Shown: piece by piece, positions 31,707 through 41,132 of the stretch | Layout of the letters: each line of letters starts with the position of its first letter | Position numbering within the stretch: position 1 is the stretch's first letter | Assembly: GCF_000719865.1 (NCBI RefSeq) | Contig: NZ_JOID01000007.1 | Coordinates: 1-64,000, forward strand | DNA length: 64,000 nucleotides | Reading direction: 5' to 3' | Origin: Streptomyces albus subsp. albus | GTDB taxonomy: Bacteria; Actinomycetota; Actinomycetes; Streptomycetales; Streptomycetaceae | Translations under genes and position numbers: made by a program | Notes under the pieces: generated by a model | Database searches by the model: none | Told to the model about the DNA's origin: nothing | What the model saw: only the letters and a program-made list of their open reading frames with translations

Positions 31707-31738
31707 GGAGGGCACCGCTCCTCCCGGCGGTGCCCTCC
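31707..31738. terminator. Bidirectional terminator
   Basis: Perfect 11-bp stem GGAGGGCACCG/CGGTGCCCTCC with loop CTCCTCCCGG between the converging MMPL (+) and Zn-dehydrogenase (-) genes. Confidence 0.75.
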
Positions 31739-31767
31739 CGGCTGTGCCGCAAGCCGTGCCGACGCCC

Positions 31768-32913
31768 TCAGGCGGCGGCCTGTCCCGGCTTCAGCAGCAC
31801 CTTCGTCCAGCCGTCCTCGCGCCGGTCGAAGCGCCGGTAGGCGTCCGGGGCGTCCTCCAGCGGCAGGCGGTGGGAGACGACGAAGGCGGGCTCGGCCCGG
31901 CCGGCGACGATGAGGTCGCGCAAGTGGCGGTTGTACGCCTTGACGTTGGCCTGGCCGGTGCCCATCCGCAGGCCCTTCTCGAAGAACCGGCCGATGCGGA
32001 AGAGCAGTTCGCCCTTCTGCGCGTGCTCGCTCGGGCCGCCCGGGTCCTCGGGGACGTACAGCCCCACGACGCCCAGCATGCCCGTCGGCCGGACGGCCTC
32101 GACCAGGGTGTTGAGGACGATGGCGGGCTGCTCCTCGCCCTCGCGCGCGGTGGCCTGGTAGCCCACGGCGTCGATGCCCTTGTCGGTGCCCTCTCCCCCG
32201 GTCTGCTCCTTGATCTGCTCGGCCGCGTCGCCCTGGCTGTAGTCGACCGGTACCGCCCCGATCCTCTCGGCGAGGCGCAGCCGGTCCGGCTGCCGGTCGA
32301 CGACGAAGACCCGGGAGGCGCCGCGGAGTTGCGCGGAGTACGCCGCCATGAGGCCGACCGGCCCGGCACCGAACACGCAGACGGACTCACCCGGTGACAC
32401 CCGGGCAAGCTCGGTGGCGTGGTAGCCGGTGGGGAAGATGTCCGCGAGCAGCGCGAAGTCGTCCTCGTGCTCGTCGCCGGGCGGCAGTTTCAGGCAGTTG
32501 AAGTCGGCGAACGGCACCCGCAGGTACTCGGCCTGCCCGCCGCGGTAGGGGCCCATCGACACATAGCCGTACGCGCCGCCCGCGAAGCCCTTGTTGACGG
32601 TCAGGCAGAAGCCGGTGTTGCCGGCGAGGCAGTTCTTGCAGAAGCCGCAGGCCACGTTGAACGGCAGGACGACCCGGTCGCCCTCGCGGATCCCGGCGAC
32701 GCCGGGCCCGGTCTCCTGCACGACGCCCATGTTCTCGTGGCCGAAGACGATGCCGGGCTCGGCTCCGGTGCGGCCCTCGTACATGTGGAGGTCGGAACCG
32801 CAGATCGCCGAGGTGGTCACCTTGATGACCACGTCGGTGGGGTCCTCGATCCGGGGATCCTCGACGTCCTCCACCGTCACGTTGTACGGCTCCTGGTACA
32901 CGACGGCTCTCAC
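31768..32913 (-). CDS. Zinc-dependent alcohol dehydrogenase, glutathione-independent formaldehyde dehydrogenase type
   Basis: A 381-residue medium-chain dehydrogenase. The catalytic zinc site is C38 (ICGSDLHMYEG) and H59 (FGHEN). The structural zinc cysteines are C89, C92, C95 and C103 (CGFCKNC...GFC). The NAD loop is VFGAGPVG (about 180), followed by VDRQPDRL. Insertions such as YGYVSMGPYRGGQAEYLRVPFADFNCLKLPP and the length fit the glutathione-independent formaldehyde dehydrogenase subgroup, which can dismutate aldehydes with bound NAD. The GTG at 32911-32913 has GGAGGAGG upstream; a longer frame to 32946 adds 11 Arg-rich residues. Monocistronic. Confidence 0.85.
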   Translation of the reverse strand: MRAVVYQEPYNVTVEDVEDPRIEDPTDVVIKVTTSAICGSDLHMYEGRTGAEPGIVFGHENMGVVQETGPGVAGIREGDRVVLPFNVACGFCKNCLAGNTGFCLTVNKGFAGGAYGYVSMGPYRGGQAEYLRVPFADFNCLKLPPGDEHEDDFALLADIFPTGYHATELARVSPGESVCVFGAGPVGLMAAYSAQLRGASRVFVVDRQPDRLRLAERIGAVPVDYSQGDAAEQIKEQTGGEGTDKGIDAVGYQATAREGEEQPAIVLNTLVEAVRPTGMLGVVGLYVPEDPGGPSEHAQKGELLFRIGRFFEKGLRMGTGQANVKAYNRHLRDLIVAGRAEPAFVVSHRLPLEDAPDAYRRFDRREDGWTKVLLKPGQAAA

Positions 32914-33109
32914 AGGGTTCCTCCTCCTCGCGTGGCGCCGGGGCATCTCCGCGTTCCGCCGGCGCGGAATCGCCGCTTCCCCGCGCGCGGTTCCGACGGA
33001 GTTCCCCGTTCCGCCGGATTCACACCCGCTGGTCCCCCGATGTCCCCTCCGCGTGGCCCCGCCGGATCCGTCCCGCCGTCCCGCCGGCCTGCCGGATCAG
33101 TCCGCCGGT

Positions 33110-33838
33110 TCAGTCCCGGCGGGCCACGACGAGACGGCAGCGGGGGCTGCCGTCCGGCCGCCGGCCGAGCTCCTCCAGGGGCACCGTGCCCACCGCGAAT
33201 CCGGCCGCGGCCAGCTCCCGCCGCACGCCGTCGAGGCGGAGGGTGCGGTAGTACATGACGAACGGGGGCCGCCAGAGCGCGTTGCGGACGCGCATGGCGG
33301 CGTCGAAGCCCCACAGCGCCCAGTAGGGCCGCGACCCGACCGGGGGCGGGGCCGGCAGCGGGAAGGCGAACACCCCGCCCGGCCGCAGCGCCGCGTGCAC
33401 CCGGGCGAAGAGCGCGGGCCGCTCCTCCGGCAGGAAGTGCCCGAGGGCCCCGAAGCTGACGGCCAGATCGAAGGCGTCCGTGAACGGGAGCCGCCGGACG
33501 TCGGCCCGCACCAGGTCCACGGCCGGGCCGTCCGCGGTCGCGGGGACCGCGGACCGGGCGGCGGCGAGCATGCCCGCGCTGAAGTCGACGCCGGTCACCC
33601 GCCCCCGGCACACCCGGCGCAGCACGCCCAGGCCGGCCCCGGTGCCGCAGCAGAGGTCGAGCCCGGTGCCGAAGGGCCCCAGCGGGCGGAGCGCGGCGGC
33701 CACCGCGTCGAGCACGCGGTCGGGGGTGCGGTAGGGCGTCCGGTCGAACTTGGGCGCGAGCAGGTCGTAGCCGCGCTCGACGGAGGAGAGGGCCTGCACG
33801 GCGAGTTCGCGGAGGGTCGGGCCCCGGTCGGAGAACAT
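33110..33838 (-). CDS. Class I SAM-dependent methyltransferase
   Basis: A 242-residue methyltransferase. The SAM motif LDLCCGTGAGLGVL is at 60-73, the acidic end RVTGVDFSAGML at about 81-92, motif LVRADVRRLPFTDAFDLAVSFGALGHF at about 109-135, and RPGGVFAFPLP at 151-161. The C-terminal part YYRTLRLDGVRRELAAAGF matches UbiE/Mtf11-like small-molecule methyltransferases. The start ATG 33836-33838 has a weak ribosome binding site; an upstream GTG in VTVAVMFS is possible. Substrate unknown; no operon partner. Confidence 0.8.
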   Translation of the reverse strand: MFSDRGPTLRELAVQALSSVERGYDLLAPKFDRTPYRTPDRVLDAVAAALRPLGPFGTGLDLCCGTGAGLGVLRRVCRGRVTGVDFSAGMLAAARSAVPATADGPAVDLVRADVRRLPFTDAFDLAVSFGALGHFLPEERPALFARVHAALRPGGVFAFPLPAPPPVGSRPYWALWGFDAAMRVRNALWRPPFVMYYRTLRLDGVRRELAAAGFAVGTVPLEELGRRPDGSPRCRLVVARRD

Positions 33839-34175
33839 GACGGCCACCGTAACGAACGCCCGGTCCCGCCGGTCCGCCTCCGGGGGACCGGTCCGCTCCC
33901 GCGTCTCCGGAGGCCGCGGCGGGCATGACCGCGCTTCCCGGCCGGCCCCGGGCGGCGGCCGCGTCATCTGATTGTTATAGCGCCCAACAAATTCTCCCGT
34001 CCGGGGGCTGGCGCAGCCCCCCGCGATGCCCATAAGTTCCCGCTCACAACATTCAGTCGGGCGTTCCCCACCAACGCCCGCGAACCGGTCGAGAGCGCGC
34101 TTCTCATCCCGTAAGGCTCCCGTAGAACACCGTGCGGACGGTTGTCCCGTCGCACCCGCAGAAAGGACCCTGCCC
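33839..34175. promoter_or_regulatory. Upstream region of the xylFGH operon with candidate operator
   Basis: A gene-free stretch. At 33972-33990 TTGTTATAGCGCCCAACAA has 5-base arms TTGTT/AACAA (extended by neighbouring A/T) 9 bases apart and is the most A/T-rich block nearby. It is a plausible binding site for the ROK repressor encoded at the end of the operon. No clear -35/-10 pair was found. Confidence 0.45.
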
Positions 34176-35273
34176 ATGCGCAAGGGACTCCTCCTCACCG
34201 TCGCCTCGGCGACCCTGCTCGCCTCCACTCTCACCGCCTGCGGCGAGGACTCCTCCTCGGACGGTGCCGCCGGTTCCGACGGCAAGAAGCCGAAGATCGG
34301 CGTGATCCTCCCGGACAGCAAGTCCTCCGACCGCTGGGAGACCGCGGACCGGAAGTACCTGGCCGCGGCCTTCAAGAAGGCCGGTGTGGACTACGACATC
34401 CAGAACGCCCAGGGCGACAAGCAGACCTTCCAGACCATCGCGGACCAGATGATCACCAGCGGGGTCGGCGTCCTGATCATCGTCAACCTGGACAGCGGTA
34501 CCGGCAAGGCCGTCCTGGACAAGGCGAAATCGCAGGGCGTCGCCACCATCGACTACGACCGGCTCACCCTCGGCGGCTCCGCCCAGTACTACGTCAGCTT
34601 CGACAACGTGGAAGTCGGCCGGCTGCAGGGCGAGGGCCTCGGCAAGTGCCTGGCCGAGCAGAAGGTGAAGAAGCCGATGGTCGCGGAGCTCAACGGCTCC
34701 CCCACCGACAACAACGCCAAGCTGTTCGCCGAGGGCTACGACGGCGTCCTCGACCCGAAGTACAAGTCGGGCGAATACGCCAAGGGCCCCAACCAGTCCG
34801 TTCCGGACTGGGACAACGCACAGGCCGGCACCATCTTCGAGCAGATGCTCACCAAGGAGCCGGGGATCGACGGGGTCCTGGCCGCCAATGACGGTCTGGG
34901 CAACGCCGCCATCGCCATCCTGCGCAAGCAGAACCGCAACGGCAAGGTGCCGGTGACCGGCCAGGACGCCACCGTCCAGGGCCTGCAGAACATCCTCGCC
35001 GGCGACCAGTGCATGACCGTCTACAAGGCCGTCAAGAAGGAGGCGGACGCCACCGCCGAACTCGCGATCTCCCTGGCCAAGGGCGAGAAGGCCGAGACCA
35101 ACGCGACCGTCCGCGACCCCGAGGGCAAGCGGGACGTCCCGGCGGTGCTGGAGACCCCGGTGGCCATCTTCAAGGACAACGTCAAGGACGTCGTGGACGA
35201 CGGCTACGTGACCAAGGCGGAGCTCTGCACCAAGAAGTACGCCGAACTCTGCGCCGAGGCCGGCATCAAGTAA
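34176..35273 (+). CDS. xylF: Xylose-type ABC transporter substrate-binding lipoprotein
   Basis: A 365-residue periplasmic-binding-protein-like lipoprotein. The signal peptide ends in lipobox LTAC with C22 as acylation site. The mature protein starts with a Ser/Asp/Gly-rich linker, then a type 1 sugar-binding fold: KIGVILPDSKSSDRWETADRKYL, a KQTFQTIADQMI block, GVLIIVNLD, DGVLAANDGLGNAAIAIL, VTGQDATVQGLQNILAGDQCMTVYK. These fit XylF. The ATG has GAAAGGA upstream. First gene of an operon with ATPase, permease and ROK repressor, the order known for streptomycete xylFGH. Confidence 0.9.
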   Translation: MRKGLLLTVASATLLASTLTACGEDSSSDGAAGSDGKKPKIGVILPDSKSSDRWETADRKYLAAAFKKAGVDYDIQNAQGDKQTFQTIADQMITSGVGVLIIVNLDSGTGKAVLDKAKSQGVATIDYDRLTLGGSAQYYVSFDNVEVGRLQGEGLGKCLAEQKVKKPMVAELNGSPTDNNAKLFAEGYDGVLDPKYKSGEYAKGPNQSVPDWDNAQAGTIFEQMLTKEPGIDGVLAANDGLGNAAIAILRKQNRNGKVPVTGQDATVQGLQNILAGDQCMTVYKAVKKEADATAELAISLAKGEKAETNATVRDPEGKRDVPAVLETPVAIFKDNVKDVVDDGYVTKAELCTKKYAELCAEAGIK

Positions 35274-35315
35274 CCCGTCCCGCCGCGGGTCCCGACCCCA
35301 AGGAGCCATCCCTCC

Positions 35316-36092
35316 ATGACCGCCACCCCGATCCTGGAACTGCGCGGGATCGACAAGAGCTTCGGCCCGGTGCAGGTCCTGCACGACGTCAACTTCACCG
35401 CCCACCCGGGGGAGGTGACCGCGCTCGTCGGCGACAACGGAGCCGGCAAGTCCACCCTGGTCAAGTGCATCGGCGGCATCCACTCGTTCGACTCGGGCGA
35501 GTACCTCTTCGAAGGCCGGCCGGTGCAGATGCACAGCCCGAGGGACGCGGCCGCCCTCGGCGTCGAGATCGTCTACCAGGACCTGGCGCTCTGCGACAAC
35601 CTCGACATCGTCCAGAACATGTTCCTGGGCCGCGAGAAGCGCAGCGGGCTGATCCTGGACGAGGCCACGATGGAGGAGATGGCCGCCGAGACCCTCGCCG
35701 GCCTGTCCGTACGGACCGTCAAGTCGGTGCGCCAGCGGGTCGCCAGCCTCTCCGGCGGCCAGCGGCAGACCGTGGCCATCGCCAAGGCCGTGCTGTGGAA
35801 CAGCAAGGTCGTCATCCTCGACGAGCCGACCGCCGCGCTCGGCGTCGCCCAGACCGCGCAGGTCCTGGAGCTGGTCCGGCGGCTGGCCGACAACGGCCTC
35901 ACCGTCGTCATCATCTCGCACAACCTCAACGACGTCTTCGCGGTCTCCGACCGGATCGCGGCCCTCTACCTGGGCCGGATGGCCGCCCAGGTCAGGACGA
36001 CCGACGTCACCCACGCGCAGGTCGTGGAACTGATCACCGCCGGACGCAGCGGGGATCTGGGCCTCGCCACCACCAACGGAGCCACCGCATGA
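35316..36092 (+). CDS. xylG: Sugar ABC transporter ATP-binding protein, single-domain
   Basis: A 258-residue ATPase: Walker A GDNGAGKST (39-47), Q-loop VYQDLALCDNLD, signature LSGGQRQ (about 145-151), Walker B VVILDEPTAALG, H-loop IISHNLNDVF. Enterobacterial XylG has two ATPase domains; this one has a single domain and must work as a homodimer, as in other streptomycete and FrcA-like systems. The ATG follows AAGGAG. Its stop overlaps the permease start (ATGA). Confidence 0.9.
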   Translation: MTATPILELRGIDKSFGPVQVLHDVNFTAHPGEVTALVGDNGAGKSTLVKCIGGIHSFDSGEYLFEGRPVQMHSPRDAAALGVEIVYQDLALCDNLDIVQNMFLGREKRSGLILDEATMEEMAAETLAGLSVRTVKSVRQRVASLSGGQRQTVAIAKAVLWNSKVVILDEPTAALGVAQTAQVLELVRRLADNGLTVVIISHNLNDVFAVSDRIAALYLGRMAAQVRTTDVTHAQVVELITAGRSGDLGLATTNGATA

Positions 36093-37360
36093 CCACCGCC
36101 GTCCACCAGGACCCGCCGCAGCCCCAGCAGCAAACCGCCAAGCAGCCGCCGCCCGCCGCCCCCGGTCTGCGCACCACCGTCCGCGACTACGCGGCCCGGC
36201 TCCGCGGCGGCGACCTCGGCGCCTTCCCGGCCGTCCTCGGCCTGGTCGTGCTCTGCCTGGTCTTCGCCATCCTGCGGCCGGTCTTCCTCTCCAACCTCAA
36301 CTTCGCCAACCTCCTGACCCAGGGCGCCGGCAGCATCGCCATCGCCATGGGCCTGGTGTTCGTCCTCCTCCTCGGCGAGATCGACCTGTCGGCCGGCTTC
36401 GCCAGCGGTGTCTGCGCCGCCGTGCTGGCCATCCTCCTCACCGACATGGGCTGGCCCTGGTACGGGGCCGTCCTCGCGGCCGTGCTCACCGGTGTCCTCA
36501 TCGGCCTGGTGCTGGGGTTGCTGGTGGCGAGGATCGGCATACCCTCGTTCGTGGTCACACTGGCCGCCTTCCTCGCCTTCCAGGGCATCGTGCTGATGCT
36601 GCTGAAGGAAGGCACCAACATCTCGATCAACGACAAGACGATCCTGGCCATCGCCAACGACAACCTTTCCCCCGCGCTGGGCTGGGCCCTGCTGGCGGCC
36701 GGTGTCGGGGCGTTCGCCTTCGTCCAGTTGCGGCAGGCGGCGAACCGTCGCCGGCGGGGCCTCAGTTCCGCCCCGCCCTCCCTGCTCGCCGTCCGGATCG
36801 GCTCCCTCGCCGTCCTCGGCGGCGTCGCCGTCCATCTGCTCAACCAGGAGCGCAGCCGCAACGTCCTGGTCGACTCGCTCAAGGGCGTGCCGATCGTGGT
36901 GCCGCTCATCGCCGTGCTCGTCGTCATCGGGACGTTCGTGCTCCGGCGCACCTCCTACGGCCTGCACATCTACGCCGTCGGCGGCAACCCCGAGGCCGCA
37001 CGGCGGGCCGGGATCAACGTCTCCGCGATCCGGGTCTCCGCCTTCGTCATCTGCTCGACTCTGGCGGCGGTCGGCGGCATCATCGCGGCCTCCCGCGGCA
37101 ACTCGGTGGACCCCAACACGGGCGGCAGCAACGTCCTGCTGCTGGCGGTCGGCGCGGCGGTCATCGGCGGGACGAGTCTCTTCGGCGGCCGCGGCCGGGT
37201 GGTCGACGCGGTGCTCGGCGGCATGGTGGTCGCCGTCATTCAGAACGGCATGGGTCTGATGGGGTACAGCTCGGGGGTCAAGTACGCTGTGACCGGCTCC
37301 GTCCTGCTGATCGCCGCCGGTGTGGACGCGGTGTCCCGCCGCCGAGCCGTACAGCGATGA
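36089..37360 (+). CDS. xylH: Sugar ABC transporter permease
   Basis: A 423-residue BPD_transp_2-type permease. After a Gln/Pro-rich cytosolic N-terminus (1-45) come about ten membrane helices. The conserved loop LLGEIDLSAG (about 96-105) and the coupling-type block YAVGGNPEAARRAGINV (about 295-311) are present. An insert around 205-235 (RQAANRRRRGLSSAPP) is the usual XylH extension between helices. Start overlaps the ATPase stop. Works with the binding protein and ATPase of the same operon. Confidence 0.9.
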   Translation: MTTAVHQDPPQPQQQTAKQPPPAAPGLRTTVRDYAARLRGGDLGAFPAVLGLVVLCLVFAILRPVFLSNLNFANLLTQGAGSIAIAMGLVFVLLLGEIDLSAGFASGVCAAVLAILLTDMGWPWYGAVLAAVLTGVLIGLVLGLLVARIGIPSFVVTLAAFLAFQGIVLMLLKEGTNISINDKTILAIANDNLSPALGWALLAAGVGAFAFVQLRQAANRRRRGLSSAPPSLLAVRIGSLAVLGGVAVHLLNQERSRNVLVDSLKGVPIVVPLIAVLVVIGTFVLRRTSYGLHIYAVGGNPEAARRAGINVSAIRVSAFVICSTLAAVGGIIAASRGNSVDPNTGGSNVLLLAVGAAVIGGTSLFGGRGRVVDAVLGGMVVAVIQNGMGLMGYSSGVKYAVTGSVLLIAAGVDAVSRRRAVQR

Positions 37361-37373
37361 AGTCGGAGCACGG

Positions 37374-38570
37374 ATGAAAGCCGGTCCCTCGCAGGAGGAG
37401 GTCCGCCGGCAGAATCTCAGCAGTCTGCTCCGCCACATCCACCTCGGCGGCCCCGCCTCCCGGGCGGCCCTCGCCGAGCGCATGGGGCTCAACCGCAGCA
37501 CCATTCTGGCCCTGGTCAGCGAGCTGACCTCGGCCGGTCTGGTGCGTGAGGAACTCCCCCGCGAGACGGGGCGGGCGGGCCGGCCCTCCCTGGTCGTCAA
37601 GCCCGAGGGCACCCGGGTGTACGTGCTGGCCTTCGATGTGGGCGTCGACTACCTCGCCGCCGCCCGCATCGGGCTCGGCGGTGCCTTCCTCGACCGCCGC
37701 GAGACCACGTACCCGGGGATCGGCATGCACCCGGGCGAGGCGGCCGGCATCCTCGCCGGGCACGCGAAGCAGATGATGGCCGCCGCGCCCGCGGACGCCG
37801 TGTGCGTCGGCGCCGGCGCGGCGGTGCGCGGCATGGTCCGCCATCCCGACGGCCTCGTCCGCTCCGCCCCCAACATCGGCTGGACGGACGAGGACTTCGG
37901 CGGGGACCTCGGCGGCCGGCTCGGCCTCGGCCTGCCGGTGCTGCTGGACAACGAGTCCAACCTCGGCGCCCTGGCCGAGCACCTGCGGGGCGCCGGTACG
38001 GGCCTGGACGATCTCATCTACCTGCACGGCGACATCGGCATCGGCGGCGGCGTCATCACCGGCGGCCGGCTGCTGCGCGGGAGCAGCGGGTACGGCGGCG
38101 AGGTCGGCCACATGATCGTCAACCCGCGGGACGGCCGGCGCTGCGGCTGCGGCGCCCGCGGCTGCCTGGAGGCCGAGGCCGGGCAGAACGCGCTCCTTGA
38201 CGCGGCCGGACGCGTGCCGGCCACCACGGGCCGGCAGGCGGTGCGGACCATCATCGAGGCCGCCGACCGCGGCGACATCACCGCCCGGTCCGCGCTGCAC
38301 ACCGTCGGGGACTGGCTCGCCATCGGCATCGCCAACCTCGTCAACCTCTACAACCCCGCGGCCGTCATCTTCGGCGGAACCCTGCCGGACATCTACCTGG
38401 GCGCCGCCGCCCACATCCGCAGCAGCATCAACACGCACACGCTGGCCGCGGCCCGGGAGAACGTCCGCTTCCGCGTCTGCCGGCTCGGCAACGACACGAT
38501 TCTGGTGGGCGCCGCGGAGCTGGCCTTCACGCATCTCTTCGCCGACCCGCTCAACCACCGGTCGCAGTAG
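37374..38570 (+). CDS. ROK-family transcriptional repressor (XylR/Rok7B7-like)
   Basis: A 398-residue ROK repressor. The N-terminal winged helix (10-70) reads RRQNLSSLLRHIHLGGPASRAALAERMGLNRSTILALVSELTSAG. The ROK sugar-kinase-like domain has GIGGGVITGGRLLRGSSGYGGEVGHM and zinc motif CGCGARGCLEAEAG. ROK repressors beside xylFGH (Rok7B7 in S. coelicolor) control xylose uptake, carbon catabolite control and antibiotic production. The ATG 37374 has GGAG 5 bases upstream and lies 13 bp after xylH, so the repressor is cotranscribed with its probable target. Confidence 0.88.
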   Translation: MKAGPSQEEVRRQNLSSLLRHIHLGGPASRAALAERMGLNRSTILALVSELTSAGLVREELPRETGRAGRPSLVVKPEGTRVYVLAFDVGVDYLAAARIGLGGAFLDRRETTYPGIGMHPGEAAGILAGHAKQMMAAAPADAVCVGAGAAVRGMVRHPDGLVRSAPNIGWTDEDFGGDLGGRLGLGLPVLLDNESNLGALAEHLRGAGTGLDDLIYLHGDIGIGGGVITGGRLLRGSSGYGGEVGHMIVNPRDGRRCGCGARGCLEAEAGQNALLDAAGRVPATTGRQAVRTIIEAADRGDITARSALHTVGDWLAIGIANLVNLYNPAAVIFGGTLPDIYLGAAAHIRSSINTHTLAAARENVRFRVCRLGNDTILVGAAELAFTHLFADPLNHRSQ

Positions 38571-38603
38571 GGGACTTCTTTTCCGCGACCCGGTGCTTCC
38601 ACC

Positions 38604-38635
38604 CCCGCGCCAAGCTGCGGGCAGCCGGGCGCGGG
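38604..38635. terminator. Weak terminator-like hairpin
   Basis: Arms CCCGCGCC/GGCGCGGG, 16-base loop, between the converging ROK (+) and VanZ-like (-) genes. Confidence 0.4.
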
Positions 38636-38654
38636 CGGCAGGGGCGCCGCGCCG

Positions 38655-39356
38655 TCAGGTGCGCGCCGGGCCGTCGGTCCAGCGGTGCCACCAGTGGTGC
38701 CGCCGGGGATGCACGGCGCGGCCCAGACGCCGGCCGAGGAGGAGGTAACCGATCAGCGCACCGGTGGTGTTGAGGATGACGTCGTCGATGTCGAAGGCGC
38801 GGCCCCGGACGAGCGAGCCCTGGGCGAGCTCCACCAGCACCATGACCACCGCGGTGGTCAGGGCCACGCGGATGAGTCCCCGGGTCTTGGGGAGCAGCAC
38901 GGGCAGCAGCAGGCCGAAGGGGAGGCCGAGCAGGATGTTGCCGCCGATCTGCTTGACGGTGTCCTGGAAGGCGGGCTGTTCGAGGTAGTTGCGGATGGAG
39001 TCGCCGGGGCGCAGGTTGCTGTGGATCAGATCCTCGCTGGCGACGGAGGGTTCGAGCGTGAGCCGGGCCAGGACGACCGCGAACGCGACCATCCCGGCGA
39101 AGGCCACCAGCATCACGAGCACCCGGACGAAACCGGTGGGCCCGGAGCGCCGGTCCCCCGAGTCGGAGGCGCCGCTTCCGCGCCCGCCCGCCTTGGCCCT
39201 CGCGAGCCCGCCCCCCGGCCTTCGGCGCGCTGTGGTCGCGCTCCGTTTCGTCGCGCCCGCCTCGGCCTTGCCGTTCTTCCGTTCAGTCGTCGGCGTCTTG
39301 CCGAACGGTACGCGTACCACGGTGCCACCCCCAGGGTCGTCTTGCTTCGTGGGCAC
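38655..39356 (-). CDS. VanZ-like membrane protein
   Basis: A 233-residue protein with a long basic, Gly/Ala/Arg-rich N-terminal tail (1-75) and four membrane helices. The first is at about 78-100 (VRVLVMLVAFAGMVAFAVVLARL). The VanZ core is IGGNILLGLPFGLLLPVLLPKTRG, VELAQGSLVRGRAFDIDDVILNTTGALIGYLLL, with the conserved Glu, Arg and Asp-Asp. VanZ proteins are linked to low-level glycopeptide resistance, but most actinobacterial members are of unknown role. GTG start at 39354-39356. Confidence 0.85.
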   Translation of the reverse strand: MPTKQDDPGGGTVVRVPFGKTPTTERKNGKAEAGATKRSATTARRRPGGGLARAKAGGRGSGASDSGDRRSGPTGFVRVLVMLVAFAGMVAFAVVLARLTLEPSVASEDLIHSNLRPGDSIRNYLEQPAFQDTVKQIGGNILLGLPFGLLLPVLLPKTRGLIRVALTTAVVMVLVELAQGSLVRGRAFDIDDVILNTTGALIGYLLLGRRLGRAVHPRRHHWWHRWTDGPART

Positions 39357-39507
39357 CGGTTACCCGGAGTCAAGGAGCACATGCGAGAGCGCCGGTGAGG
39401 GCGGCTGTGGGCCGGGGCGGGGCCGTCCCCGGCCCCGGGGAGTCACCGCCCGTGCAGGGATCCCGGCACGGGGTCGGCTCTCCGCCCCGCCCGCGAGACG
39501 CTCGGCC

Positions 39508-40389
39508 TCACGACCGTTTTCCCGCTGCTCCCGGCAGGGAGGAGGCGTGGTCGGGCACATGGGTCTGGGTGTCGCGCGGCGGCCGCCGGTAGCCGGTGGA
39601 CGGCGGGCGGGGCGGCAGGCTCAACTCGCGCCGCTGCACCTCGTGATAGGGGACGGTGGCGAGCAGATGGGCGATCATGTTGATGCGCGCCCGCCGTTTG
39701 TCGTCCGCGTCGACGACATACCAGGGGGAGTCGGGGAGGTCGGTGTGGGCGAACATCTCGTCCTTGGCCCGTGAGTAGTCCTCCCAGCGGATGCGGGACT
39801 CCAGGTCCATCGGTGACAGCTTCCACCGCCGCGTCGGGTCGGCCATACGTGAGCGGAAGCGCCGTTCCTGCTCCTCGTCGCTGACGGAGAACCAGTATTT
39901 GCGCAGCAGGATGCCGTCCTCGATGAGCAGCCGCTCGTAGACGGGGCACTGGCGCAGGAAGCGCGCGTGCTCCTCCTCGGTGCAGAAGCCCATCACCCGC
40001 TCGACTCCGGCCCGGTTGTACCAGCTGCGGTCGAAGAGGACCAGCTCGCCGGCGGCGGGCAGATGCTCGGTGTAGCGCTGGAAGTACCACTGGGTGCGCT
40101 CGCGTTCGGTAGGCGCGGGCAGGGCGGCGACCCGGGCCACGCGCGGGTTCAGATACTCGGTGACACGTTTGATGGCACCGCCCTTCCCGGCCGCGTCGCG
40201 GCCCTCGAAGAGCACGACGAGCCGTGCGCCCGTCGCGCGCACCCACTCCTGCATGACCACCAACTGCTCCTGCAAGCGCAGCAGTTCCTGCTCGTAGACC
40301 GGGCGGGGCAGCCGGGCGGGCCGGCCGCTCGGCGCGGTGCCGGCGGGCACGGTTCCGGCCGGGGTCCGGTCACGGGGCTTGTCGGGCAT
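39508..40389 (-). CDS. ppk2: Polyphosphate kinase 2 family protein
   Basis: A 293-residue PPK2-type kinase. Walker A is VLFEGRDAAGKGGAIKRV (about 59-76), Walker B is ELVLFDRSWYNRAGVERVMGFC (about 114-135), and the lid region has RRFRSRMADPTRRWKLSPMDLESR. These enzymes phosphorylate nucleoside mono- or diphosphates with polyphosphate. The ATG at 40387-40389 has GGAGG 7 bases upstream. The C-terminus has a Pro/His-rich tail of about 35 residues beyond the core. Monocistronic. Confidence 0.92.
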   Translation of the reverse strand: MPDKPRDRTPAGTVPAGTAPSGRPARLPRPVYEQELLRLQEQLVVMQEWVRATGARLVVLFEGRDAAGKGGAIKRVTEYLNPRVARVAALPAPTERERTQWYFQRYTEHLPAAGELVLFDRSWYNRAGVERVMGFCTEEEHARFLRQCPVYERLLIEDGILLRKYWFSVSDEEQERRFRSRMADPTRRWKLSPMDLESRIRWEDYSRAKDEMFAHTDLPDSPWYVVDADDKRRARINMIAHLLATVPYHEVQRRELSLPPRPPSTGYRRPPRDTQTHVPDHASSLPGAAGKRS

Positions 40390-40689
40390 GTGCGTCCTCC
40401 GGGGTGGGGCGGGTGTGGTGCGGTGGTGTGTGCGGCGTGTGCGGCCTCCGTGTCCGGACGGTCCGGGACTCGCCCCGGGTGATCCGGACACGGCGAGGGC
40501 GGCCCGGGGACACTCTGCCGGGCCGCCCTCGCACTTCCCCCCTGTTCTACCCCCTCGCTCCTCTCCTCGTACCCCTATGGCGCCGCCCCCCAAGGCCGCA
40601 GGACCAGGCTGCCGTCTCGCACCGGCCCGGCACAGTGCCGAACGGGGAAGGCTCGGGGAGCCAATGGGCCCTGTTTCGAACGGACCGGG

Positions 40690-41004
40690 CCGGACCCACG
40701 ACCTGACCGCAGCCCGCACTCACAAGATCATCCGAATCTGCGAACGCCAGGGCGTCCCGGACCGCGCCGACATGGCCTACATCGGTGCCGGAGACTGGGT
40801 CACCACCGCCAAACGCCGCCCGCCGAACGGCGACCTCACACCCACCGAGCGCACGGCCAACCGGGCTCTGTCCGCCGCCCGGGCACCCGTCGAACGCGGA
40901 GTCGCCCACCTGAAATCCTGGCGACTCTTCCGACACGCCCGTTGCAGCCCACCCTCCTCACCGCAGTCGCAGCCGCCGTCCTCACTCCGGAGAGGCAACG
41001 CTGA
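40690..41004 (+). pseudogene. IS5-type transposase fragment (N-terminally truncated and frameshifted)
   Basis: The translation THDLTAARTHKIIRICERQG, then AYIGAGDWVTTAKRR, TERTANRALSAARAPVERGVAHLKSWRLFRHARC is the C-terminal DDE domain of an IS5-group (DDE_Tnp_4) transposase, with the final Glu in APVERGVAHLK. A one-base frameshift near 40945 puts the usual ending LLTAVAAAVLTPERQR in another frame, ending at 41004. The N-terminal half is absent. It marks the left side of a lower-GC islet. Confidence 0.82.
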
Positions 41005-41132
41005 ACAAGTTTACTGTGTCCTGCTTGAAGCTGGAATTCAGGGCTCGTACGCACTTGCCAGATCTCTCGACGGTGCGCAAACACCGGCTTCTGATGCTGG
41101 GCGACGGTCACGGTAAGCCACCTTGGAGCCGG

